Of a stretch of DNA of 25,113 bases, positions 14,224 to 20,824 are shown piece by piece. The notes under the pieces are model-generated. The model saw nothing but the letters and a program-made list of their open reading frames with translations. It was not told the origin of the DNA and ran no database searches. Source of the DNA: an uncultured Bacilli bacterium (lineage in GTDB: Bacteria > Bacillota_I > Bacilli_A > RF39 > UBA660); the NCBI GenBank assembly GCA_934096755.1, contig CAKOMU010000012.1:1-25113 (forward strand), written 5' to 3'. The first letter of the stretch is position 1, and each line of letters begins with the position of its first letter. The position numbers were made by a program, and so were the translations under genes.

Positions 14224-15117
14224 ATGATAGGAAATGAAGTGGATCTCGCTGATGAAAAGGGGTTTATTTTGTATTTCAGTTCAATTGTAATTAAAGATGA
14301 TTACAATGATAGTTATATTAGCTATGTGATGGAAGAGTTAAGAAGATTTTGTAATGCTGATTCTGTTTTATGGTATTTTAATGGATATGGAAATAATGTT
14401 GATAAACAAAAAGCTGGTCAAGAAGATATCTATGTTTCCGTAGCGGATGGTACGTGTCAAATTCTTTTGAAGAATGTCAAAAGAGAATTTGAACATTATG
14501 AATTTTTTTGGAGTATAGTAAAAATTTCTTTAGTAAATATGGTAAAAACTTATCATGTTGTAGATACATTAAATAAAGAAAAAAATACTGATAAAATGTT
14601 AAATATCTATAATAGAAATGCTTTTGAAGATTTTATTAAAACAAATAATAAGTTTAATAATGTAGGTATTGTGTTTTTAGATGTTAATGGCTTAGGCGTT
14701 ATTAATAATAAATATGGCCATGAGCAAGGTGATTATTTGTTGATGTCAATTGTATCTTGTTTAGTAAATGATAAAAAGTCAAAATACTATGTAGAAAATA
14801 CTAAAGCGTTTCGAAATGATGATATTTATCGTATTGGTGGCGATGAATTTATTATAATTTGTGATAATATTAGTGAAGAAATGTTTAATGCTAAATTGGA
14901 TGATGCGTTAAAAAGAATTGAAAATTCACCTTATACGGTTTCAATTGGTGTAGTTTATAAACATGATTTGCAAGATTTAGAAAGTGCAATTAAGATTGCT
15001 GGAATTAAAATGAAGAAAAATAAAGCAATATTTAGAAAGGAACATCCTGAAAAATACGAAAATAAGTATACAGTTCAGTGTATGGAAGAAGAAATAGATG
15101 AAGGTCTTAAGCGTTAG
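14224..15117 (+). CDS. GGDEF domain protein, putative diguanylate cyclase
   Basis: Probable synthesis of cyclic di-GMP from two GTP. It has 297 residues. Residues 1-115 are an unrecognised N-terminal region, perhaps GAF-like sensory, without membrane helices. The GGDEF domain covers about 125-275. It has YNRNAFEDF, FLDVNGLGVINNKYGHEQGD (metal and GTP binding; the usual Lys after NGL is Gly here) and an intact YRIGGDEF at about 202-209. An Arg-Asn-Asp-Asp lies upstream, but its spacing does not match a canonical RxxD inhibitory site. ATG 14224 is preferred over GTG 14221 because AAGAAGG then lies 6 bases away. Its last 20 bases overlap the ASCH gene. No PilZ or EAL protein is seen in the window. 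Confidence 0.85.
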   Translation: MIGNEVDLADEKGFILYFSSIVIKDDYNDSYISYVMEELRRFCNADSVLWYFNGYGNNVDKQKAGQEDIYVSVADGTCQILLKNVKREFEHYEFFWSIVKISLVNMVKTYHVVDTLNKEKNTDKMLNIYNRNAFEDFIKTNNKFNNVGIVFLDVNGLGVINNKYGHEQGDYLLMSIVSCLVNDKKSKYYVENTKAFRNDDIYRIGGDEFIIICDNISEEMFNAKLDDALKRIENSPYTVSIGVVYKHDLQDLESAIKIAGIKMKKNKAIFRKEHPEKYENKYTVQCMEEEIDEGLKR

Positions 15118-15976
15118 AGAGCCCTTTGCTAGTTTGATTGCTCAAGGGTTAAAAAAATATGAAACAAGAAGTTATAATACTAAGTATCGTGGTGAAATTT
15201 ATATTCATGTTAGTTTAAATAAGAGTAATTTGAATGATAATAATTTACAATTTATAAAACAATCTGCTTTTGGTTGTATTATTTGTCGAGCTAAATTAGT
15301 TGACAGTATATATATAACAGAAGATTTTATTAGTGATTTAAAGAAAAATAATTATAATGAATATTTATATGGTGATTATAGTGTAGGAAGATATGCTTGG
15401 GTGTTAGAGGACGTGCAATCTGTAACACCTATTGCGCTTAAAGGTGAACTGGGCCTTTGGAATTACTATACGATGGATGAAGTAATGGATAAAATGAAAA
15501 ATGTTACTTATGGTTATGTCGATAAATTGGGTTATAAATATAATTCATTTGAAGATTTTGATAAAAAATATAGATTGCAATCTTATAAACAGTTACTTAA
15601 AAGTGAGGTCGGTGTTTGTTTTGATCAAGTAGAATTAGAACGATTTTATTTTAAAAATTATTGTATTAAAACTTATTTTATTGAAGGTATTAAAAATGAA
15701 CAATTGCAAACTCATACTTTTATTGCAATAAGTTTTCAAAATAAGTATTATTGGTTTGAACATGCTTGGGAAAAGCATCGAGGAATTTATGAATTTTTTT
15801 GTGAAAATGAAATGCTATTAAATGTGATAAAGTTATTTAAAGAAGAATATGATTTATTTGCTAATGATGATTTAAATGTATTTGAATATAAGAAACCAGA
15901 AGCTGGGATGACTTTAAATGATTATTTTAAATGGGTTCATTTGGGAAAAACAGTGAAAATAAAAGAAAGAAAATAG
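15098..15976 (+). CDS. ASCH domain fused to a transglutaminase/papain-like domain
   Basis: A 292-residue two-domain protein. Residues 1-125 are an ASCH domain, a PUA-like fold often linked to RNA: KVLSVREPFASLIAQGLKKY, then ETRSYNTKYRGEIYIHV, and later YAWVLEDV. Residues about 150-235 resemble the transglutaminase/papain-like superfamily, with a possible Cys174 (VGVCFDQVELER), His206 (QTHTFIAI) and Glu221 (YYWFEHAWEKHRGI) triad. The remaining 50 residues are unassigned. The start is fixed by the ASCH domain, whose first strand begins at residue 2; the gene overlaps the GGDEF gene by 20 bases, so expression is coupled. Family knowledge suggests an intracellular hydrolase or peptide transferase guided by ASCH, but substrate and activity are unknown. 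Confidence 0.75.
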   Translation: MKVLSVREPFASLIAQGLKKYETRSYNTKYRGEIYIHVSLNKSNLNDNNLQFIKQSAFGCIICRAKLVDSIYITEDFISDLKKNNYNEYLYGDYSVGRYAWVLEDVQSVTPIALKGELGLWNYYTMDEVMDKMKNVTYGYVDKLGYKYNSFEDFDKKYRLQSYKQLLKSEVGVCFDQVELERFYFKNYCIKTYFIEGIKNEQLQTHTFIAISFQNKYYWFEHAWEKHRGIYEFFCENEMLLNVIKLFKEEYDLFANDDLNVFEYKKPEAGMTLNDYFKWVHLGKTVKIKERK

Positions 15977-16042
15977 AAAAGTATTATATTGTTAGATTTA
16001 TTTTGAATATAAATGAGGATAAACAATTATACTTTTCTTTTT
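15975..16042 (+). terminator. Possible long-loop terminator after the ASCH gene
   Basis: AGAAAAGTAT (15975-15984) is complementary to ATACTTTTCT (16029-16038). Extra pairing of ATTG with CAAT sits inside, and a T-rich tract follows. The loop is long, so this is tentative. The rest of 15977-16100 is AT-rich and I see no gene in it. Confidence 0.35.
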
Positions 16043-16099
16043 ATATGTTTAATTTTATAATTGAATGGTAATGGTGATAATAAAACAAATTTATAAAAT

Positions 16100-16127
16100 A
16101 AAAAGATATCATGTTATTTTATGATAT
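16100..16127 (-). terminator. Weak terminator of the HTH gene
   Basis: Reverse-strand stem ATATCAT (16127-16121) with ATGATAT (16112-16106), an 8-base loop, then C and five T. The stem is AT-rich, but it is placed 10 bases after the HTH stop. Confidence 0.45.
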
Positions 16128-16137
16128 GCTTATCAAA

Positions 16138-16377
16138 TTATTTAGAATCATCGAATAGTTGCCGAATATCTATTTCTAAAGCGTCAGCAAATTTCCCTAT
16201 TGTTTCTAGTAATGGCGTTTTATCTATAGATAAACATTCTAAGTCTCTTACATATCCATGAGTAAGACCAGTTAAATCTGCAAGTTCTTGAAGTGTGTAC
16301 TTTCTCATCAGGCGATATTTCTTGATATTTTTTCTAACAATTAGTGATAATTGCTCTTTAGAATATCTACTAGTCAA
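16138..16377 (-). CDS. Small Xre-type HTH regulator
   Basis: A 79-residue DNA-binding protein consisting of one Cro/C1-type helix-turn-helix. Helices 2 and 3 are in YTLQELADLTGLTHGYVRDLE (split; about 27-47), preceded by the usual basic helix NIKKYRLMRK. The acidic tail IRQLFDD is typical of short members. The start is TTG 16377, set by AGGAAGGG about 7 bases upstream; no in-frame ATG exists before the HTH core. It is divergent from the PH-domain gene with 108 bases between, so that gene is its likeliest target, but I see no clear palindromic operator there. Confidence 0.85.
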   Translation of the reverse strand: MTSRYSKEQLSLIVRKNIKKYRLMRKYTLQELADLTGLTHGYVRDLECLSIDKTPLLETIGKFADALEIDIRQLFDDSK

Positions 16378-16451
16378 AGTACATCCCTTCCTCTCTAGTA
16401 AAATTATTTCATAAAAAAATCGAAAAATATGTCGTCTGCGTGAAGTTTTTG

Positions 16452-16460
16452 TGGTATAAT
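16452..16460 (+). promoter_or_regulatory. Extended -10 of the PH-domain gene
   Basis: TGGTATAAT, with no convincing -35, 25 bases before the start and followed by GGAAAGGAG. Confidence 0.6.
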
Positions 16461-16485
16461 TAAAACGGAAAGGAGTTACCTAAAT

Positions 16486-16908
16486 ATGGAAAAGATAATA
16501 AAGGAAAGTAAAATTTCTGTTGTTACTGTAATCGTAAGATTAATAGTTGATTTTTTATCTATTTGTATTATTATTGGTTTGGTTTGGTTTGTAAATGATG
16601 TGATAAAATTCTGGACCACTAAACTAATTATTACTAACAAAAGAGTAAATGGGCAAACTGGTTTAATAAATACTAATGAATTAGATAGTCCATTAAATAA
16701 AATAAATGGTGTTCAAGTAAGACAGGGTTTGTTTGGAAAAATATTTAATTATGGTACTATTTGCATAACAACTGCATCGACTGTATTTTATTTTGATTAT
16801 ATTGATAAACCAAATGAATTTAAAACTATTTTAATTAATCAAATTGAAAAATATGATGATGAAAGAATAGAAAAACAAGCTAGAAAAATAGCAGAAGCAA
16901 TGAAGTAG
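16486..16908 (+). CDS. Membrane protein with a bacterial PH domain (bPH2/YdbS-like)
   Basis: A 140-residue protein with a hydrophobic N-terminal part (about 10-42, one long or two short helices) followed by a bacterial pleckstrin-homology-like domain (DUF304/bPH2). The domain shows KLIITNKRVNGQTGLINTNE (split), LNKINGVQVRQGLFGKIFNYGTICI and IDKPNEFKTILI, which match the family pattern. The C-terminus is a charged helix (KYDDERIEKQARKIAEAMK). YdbS/YdbT relatives have longer N-terminal membrane parts. Role unknown; possibly membrane stress or bacteriocin resistance by analogy. AAAGGAG precedes the ATG. It is probably regulated by the divergent HTH protein. Confidence 0.8.
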   Translation: MEKIIKESKISVVTVIVRLIVDFLSICIIIGLVWFVNDVIKFWTTKLIITNKRVNGQTGLINTNELDSPLNKINGVQVRQGLFGKIFNYGTICITTASTVFYFDYIDKPNEFKTILINQIEKYDDERIEKQARKIAEAMK

Positions 16909-16937
16909 TATGAAAATTATAAATACAACAAAACAAT

Positions 16938-16959
16938 AGGAGGAATATTCTTCCTTTTT
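16938..16959 (+). terminator. Terminator after the PH-domain gene
   Basis: Stem AGGAGGAA with TTCTTCCT-type pairing (one G-T), a very small loop, then five T (16955-16959). The remainder of 16960-17023 holds no visible gene. Confidence 0.6.
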
Positions 16960-17023
16960 AAGTTCTATCAATAAAGTTAATCTTTTTAGAGATTTAGTCT
17001 TTAGTATAGATTTTTGTCAATGC

Positions 17024-17050
17024 AAAAAAACTAATCCAATTTTGGATTAG
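17024..17050 (-). terminator. tRNA-His terminator
   Basis: Perfect 9-base-pair stem CTAATCCAA/TTGGATTAG (17031-17039, 17042-17050). Read on the reverse strand it is followed by seven T (17030-17024). A second hairpin (17061-17067 with 17071-17077) lies in the tRNA trailer. Confidence 0.8.
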
Positions 17051-17088
17051 TCAATTATTAACTCGAAAAGTTCGAGTATATTTCATAA

Positions 17089-17165
17089 TGGGGCGAAATA
17101 AGGGGATCGAACCCTTGCATACCGGAGCCACAATCCGGCGTGTTAACCACTTCACCAATTCCGCC
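17089..17165 (-). tRNA. tRNA-His (anticodon GTG)
   Basis: Reverse-strand tRNA with the His-specific extra 5' G (-1) opposite discriminator C73. Acceptor GCGGAAT pairs with ATTTCGC and CCA is encoded (17091-17089). Anticodon loop TTGTGGC on a CCGGA/TCCGG stem. Confidence 0.95.
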
Positions 17166-17175
17166 ATGTAGTAAT

Positions 17176-17204
17176 AGAATAACAAAAAAATAGATAAAAA
17201 GCAA
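17176..17204 (-). promoter_or_regulatory. tRNA-His promoter
   Basis: Reverse strand TTGCTT (17204-17199), 17 bases ending in TGT, TATTCT (17181-17176), 11 bases from the mature 5' end. Confidence 0.65.
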
Positions 17205-17224
17205 TACCCTTATTAGTTATTTTA

Positions 17225-17233
17225 TGATATTAT
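17225..17233 (+). promoter_or_regulatory. Extended -10 of the nitroreductase gene
   Basis: TGATATTAT lies 19 bases before the chosen ATG, with AGGAG in between. No clear -35. Confidence 0.45.
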
Positions 17234-17252
17234 TATGATAGGAGTGATAAAA

Positions 17253-17774
17253 ATGAATGATGTTGTTAAAACTTTGTTAGAAAGAAGAAGTGTACGTAAA
17301 TTTAAAAAGGATCAAGTACCAATGGAAGATCTAGAAGTTATATTGAAATGTGGGGAATATGCTCCAAATGGTAAAAGTAAACAAAGTGCAAAAATTGTGG
17401 TAATTCGTGATAGAGAATTAATTGAAGAAATTGCTAAAGTTAATGCTAGTTTCGTAAATAAGGAAGGATTAAATCCATTTTATGAAGCGCCAACTTTATT
17501 AATTGTATTTGCTAATAAAAATGTTTCTACATATATGCAAGATGGTTCCGCTGTTATTATGAATATGTTAAATGCAGCTTTTAGTTTAGGAATTGATAGT
17601 TGTTGGATACATAGAGCTAAAGAAACATTTGAAACAGAATTTGGTCAAAAGTTGATGCAAAAATGGGGCTTAACTGATGATTATGAAGGAATTGGTAATG
17701 TTGTTTTAGGATATAGAGATATGATTTTACCTCCAGCAGCTCCTAGAAAAGAAGATTATGTGATATTTGATTAG
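17253..17774 (+). CDS. Nitroreductase family FMN oxidoreductase
   Basis: Probable FMN-dependent, NAD(P)H-linked reductase of 173 residues, a normal size for the short members. ERRSVRKFKKDQVP near the N-terminus is the FMN phosphate-binding segment. YAPNGKSKQSAKIVV follows the usual APS..N.QPW position with a changed sequence. The middle has SAVIMNMLNAAFSLGIDSCWI, the typical helix and strand, and the end IGNVVLGYRD matches the late FMN-contact strand. I choose ATG 17253 because AGGAG (17240-17244) lies 8 bases upstream; an ATG at 17235 precedes that site. The natural substrate cannot be told. It ends 12 bases before the cation-efflux gene and is probably cotranscribed with it. Confidence 0.88.
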   Translation: MNDVVKTLLERRSVRKFKKDQVPMEDLEVILKCGEYAPNGKSKQSAKIVVIRDRELIEEIAKVNASFVNKEGLNPFYEAPTLLIVFANKNVSTYMQDGSAVIMNMLNAAFSLGIDSCWIHRAKETFETEFGQKLMQKWGLTDDYEGIGNVVLGYRDMILPPAAPRKEDYVIFD

Positions 17775-17786
17775 AGTTGAGTGTTT

Positions 17787-18623
17787 ATGAAAAAAGAAAG
17801 AGTGGTTACCTTAATTGATTTACTTATTAGCATAGGTGTAATAATTTTAAAAATTTGGGCTGGTTTAGTTTTTACCAGTTATACTCTTATTTGTAGTGGA
17901 TATTATTCTTTAATTGATGTTTTTGAAGATAGTTTAGTTTTTGTGAGTGGATTAGTTAGAGGTAGAAGGTCGAGCAAAAAACAACCTTTTGGGTTTGGCA
18001 GTAAAGAAATAATTTGTCAATTATTTATTGGCTTTGTTATAGTTTGTGTAGGACTTTTCGTTTTTGCGAAAACTTATTTTTTAAGATATAACACTGTAGA
18101 TTTACAAATTATTTTAGTAGTGATTCTTGTAGGAATTGCTAAATTGATATATGCTAATATTGAGTTTGAAGAAAGTAAGAAAATTCAAAGTATTGTCTTG
18201 AAAGATTTTGCTAAAGATAGCTATTTTGATGGTTTAATAACGTTATCTTTGTTATTATTTATCGTTTTAGCTCATTTTATGCCAGTATTTGATATGTTGG
18301 GAGTAATTATCGGTAGTATTTTAATACTGGTAAAGGGAAGTAAAATTATTTTTGATAGTTATCTTTTGTTAAAAGGAGAAAATACTCTTAATAAGCAAGA
18401 TAAAAAAATAGTTGAAGAAGTAATTTCAAAGTTTTCTAAAGTGAGTTATGCTGATTTGGATATTATTAAGATAAATAATGTTTGGAAATTGACAATTATT
18501 GTTAATGTTGATGAAGATATGACTTTGACCGATTTTTATTTTTTAGAAATGAGTATTAAAGATAAAATTAAAGAAAAATTTGGTAATTTTGTGTCTGTAG
18601 AATTGGATACTTATGTAAAGTAA
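17787..18623 (+). CDS. Divergent cation diffusion facilitator (CDF) protein
   Basis: A 278-residue membrane protein with the CDF layout: six hydrophobic helices (about residues 8-200), then a cytoplasmic domain of about 75 residues that ends in a beta-strand (VSVELDTYVK). The transport-site motif of helix 2, DxxxD in relatives such as YiiP, reads YSLID here (Tyr40, Asp44). In helix 5 it reads DSYFD (Asp144, Asp148) instead of HxxxD. The HxxGHGK-like loop after helix 2 reads QPFGFGSKE, without histidines. The zinc specificity of canonical members is therefore doubtful. The ribosome binding site is weak (GAGTTGAG). Could be a manganese/iron-type or non-transporting member. Confidence 0.75.
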   Translation: MKKERVVTLIDLLISIGVIILKIWAGLVFTSYTLICSGYYSLIDVFEDSLVFVSGLVRGRRSSKKQPFGFGSKEIICQLFIGFVIVCVGLFVFAKTYFLRYNTVDLQIILVVILVGIAKLIYANIEFEESKKIQSIVLKDFAKDSYFDGLITLSLLLFIVLAHFMPVFDMLGVIIGSILILVKGSKIIFDSYLLLKGENTLNKQDKKIVEEVISKFSKVSYADLDIIKINNVWKLTIIVNVDEDMTLTDFYFLEMSIKDKIKEKFGNFVSVELDTYVK

Positions 18624-18630
18624 TTGAAAA

Positions 18631-18659
18631 TTGACTTTGATTACTTTTTTTTATATACT
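18631..18659 (+). promoter_or_regulatory. Promoter of the pilin-like surface protein
   Basis: TTGACT (18631-18636), exactly 17 bases, TATACT (18654-18659), then AGGAAGG before the ATG at 18682. Confidence 0.8.
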
Positions 18660-18681
18660 GTAAAGTAGGAAGGTAGATAAA

Positions 18682-20817
18682 ATGAACAATAAAAGAGGTT
18701 TTACATTAATTGAGGTACTCAGTGTTGTAGCTATAATTGCTCTAGTGATGGCGATAGGAGTGCCAACTTTTATTAATATTCGTAAAGGGGTGTTAACGAA
18801 ACAGTATGATAATGTCAAGTTAAAGATTGAAGATGCTGCGGAAAAGTATGCAAAAGATACGAGAGTTATAACTATGTCAGTTGGTAAATTAATCGAAGAG
18901 GGTTATTTGATGCCTGATGACAATGATAATATTTATAATCCCATTAATAATGAATCTTTAAATTGTAAAATTGTAGAAGTTAGTGGTGAAAATGGAAATT
19001 ATGTTGCTAGTTTAACTGAAAATGGTACAGAAAAAGATGGAAAATGCAGTGATTATGAGGTTAAAGTTGATAGTCTTATTGAAGCTTCTTGTTTTAGTGA
19101 AGAGGGAAGTGTCGATAAGTGTAATGAATCGTTAAAAAATACTAATAATGTTTGGTATAGTGGTCAAGTAAAATTAACTGTAAAACCAATAGATGGTAAA
19201 GAAATAAGTACTTATCGTTGGTCAAGTTTAACAGGAGATGCTAGTAGTTTAGACAATGTTGTTGTAATGACTAATGAAATTAAAACAACGACATATAGTA
19301 TAGCTTTGACATTTACTGATGGTAGTGTTGCCGAAAGTTCTTTAGATGTTAAAGTTGATAATCAAAAGCCTGTAATTGTGGATATTATTAAAGATGATAA
19401 TTGGTCTAAAGATGCTAAAAGTGTTTCAATAAAAGCCAGTGATGGAGCTGGTTCTGGGGTAAACAGTTATTATATTGGCAGTGATAATACTTGTAATGGT
19501 GATTATCAGTCTAGTAATGAATTTGCTTTAGATGAAGGAACTTATTATGCTTGTGTTAAAGATAAAGCTGGTAATATTAGTGATGTAAGAGAACTTGTAA
19601 TTGAACATATTGACCGAGAAAAACCAGAGGTTAAAAAGAATGGTGATAAAATATTTGAAACTTATTCTTCTACGATGGGGATTACTTATTATAGTGAATT
19701 AACTAGAAAAGTTACTTTTGTAGATAATGAAAGTGGAATTGCTCATGTTTTATATTGTTTTACTAATAAAGATAAATGTGAACCAACCAAGGAAGCTACA
19801 ATTGAACAGAAAAATGAATCAACGGCTTTGCTTAGTTTTGAGGCTAATAAAGAAAAAACACGTGTTTGTGTAAAGGCTTTAGATGGTGCTGGTAATGAAA
19901 CTGAAGTTTATTGTGATGAAACCTTTTTGGTAGACAATACTAAACCAGTAGATTTGAAAGTTTCTTTAGATAAAAATAATTCTAGTATAATTAATGTTAT
20001 TACTAAAGATAATGAAAGTGATATTTATAAGATAGTTTGTAATTATGGAACAAGTTCTAATACTTTAAATAATAGTGTAGAAGCAAAAGATGGAGTATGT
20101 GATTTAGGAAGACTGGCAAGCGGTGTTACTTATTATGTTAAAGTAGCTGCTTATAATAATGCTAATTTGGTGGAAAGTACAAATACTAGTTTTGCGTCAA
20201 AAATAACTGTAGCAAGTGCTTATAAAACTATTTGTAAAGATAAAGCATATTGTGATGATAAGTATTATATTGATTATAATGGTAAAAAATTCATTATGTA
20301 TACTAATGATAATGGATATAAAGCTGTTTTAGATAATGTTGGTGATTACTTGTATTTTTTAAGTAATGGATGTTGTAATAAGGGAAATTGTACTTATGAT
20401 AATAGTAATTTTACTACAGCTAGTAATATTAATTATTATTTAAATGTAAGTTTTTTAAATCAATTAGCAAATTATAAAAATAAACTGGATTATGCCACTT
20501 GGTTTACTGGTCCATATGATGATTATAAAAGTAGAGATACTTCGGCTTACGTAGGACTTATGAATTATAATGATTATGAAAATACTAGAAATTATGCTTG
20601 GTTTTATGAAAATGCACAAAACTTTTGGCTGGCAACACCAAATAAGATTTCTTCAAAATCTTATTATCAACAACAAATGATTGTGGTTTCACAATTTAAA
20701 ACTACTGCTGAAATTTTAAAAGCAGAAGCATATGCGAGACCAGCGGTAGCATTTAAAGGTAATGATGTGTTTACTAGTGGGGATGGATCTAAAAATAATC
20801 CATATAGAATATTATAG
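18682..20817 (+). CDS. Giant type IV pilin-like protein with Ig-like repeats
   Basis: A 711-residue surface protein. The N-terminus KRG-FTLIEV (prepilin peptidase cut between Gly6 and Phe7, Glu at mature position 5) and hydrophobic helix 7-30 are a class type IV pilin signal; ordinary pilins are below about 200 residues. After a pilin-like helix (to about 60), Ig-like modules are separated by VDNQKP (225-230), IDREKP (310-315) and VDNTKP (417-422), with repeated DGAGSG/DGAGN/DKAGN turns. Residues 515-711 form a further domain with FWLATP and a final ARPAVAFKG...GDGSKNNPYRI, like C-terminal domains of other Firmicutes surface proteins. Cysteines are many (about 17). It is probably a tip or adhesive subunit. 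No secretion ATPase or prepilin peptidase gene is in the window. The arylsulfotransferase-like gene starts 7 bases downstream. Confidence 0.82.
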   Translation: MNNKRGFTLIEVLSVVAIIALVMAIGVPTFINIRKGVLTKQYDNVKLKIEDAAEKYAKDTRVITMSVGKLIEEGYLMPDDNDNIYNPINNESLNCKIVEVSGENGNYVASLTENGTEKDGKCSDYEVKVDSLIEASCFSEEGSVDKCNESLKNTNNVWYSGQVKLTVKPIDGKEISTYRWSSLTGDASSLDNVVVMTNEIKTTTYSIALTFTDGSVAESSLDVKVDNQKPVIVDIIKDDNWSKDAKSVSIKASDGAGSGVNSYYIGSDNTCNGDYQSSNEFALDEGTYYACVKDKAGNISDVRELVIEHIDREKPEVKKNGDKIFETYSSTMGITYYSELTRKVTFVDNESGIAHVLYCFTNKDKCEPTKEATIEQKNESTALLSFEANKEKTRVCVKALDGAGNETEVYCDETFLVDNTKPVDLKVSLDKNNSSIINVITKDNESDIYKIVCNYGTSSNTLNNSVEAKDGVCDLGRLASGVTYYVKVAAYNNANLVESTNTSFASKITVASAYKTICKDKAYCDDKYYIDYNGKKFIMYTNDNGYKAVLDNVGDYLYFLSNGCCNKGNCTYDNSNFTTASNINYYLNVSFLNQLANYKNKLDYATWFTGPYDDYKSRDTSAYVGLMNYNDYENTRNYAWFYENAQNFWLATPNKISSKSYYQQQMIVVSQFKTTAEILKAEAYARPAVAFKGNDVFTSGDGSKNNPYRIL

Positions 20818-20824
20818 GTGATTT

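Noticed and set aside
15977..16137. Short open frames between the ASCH and HTH genes
   Set aside because: The longest with an ATG is about 15 codons and has no ribosome binding site; hairpins explain the region better.
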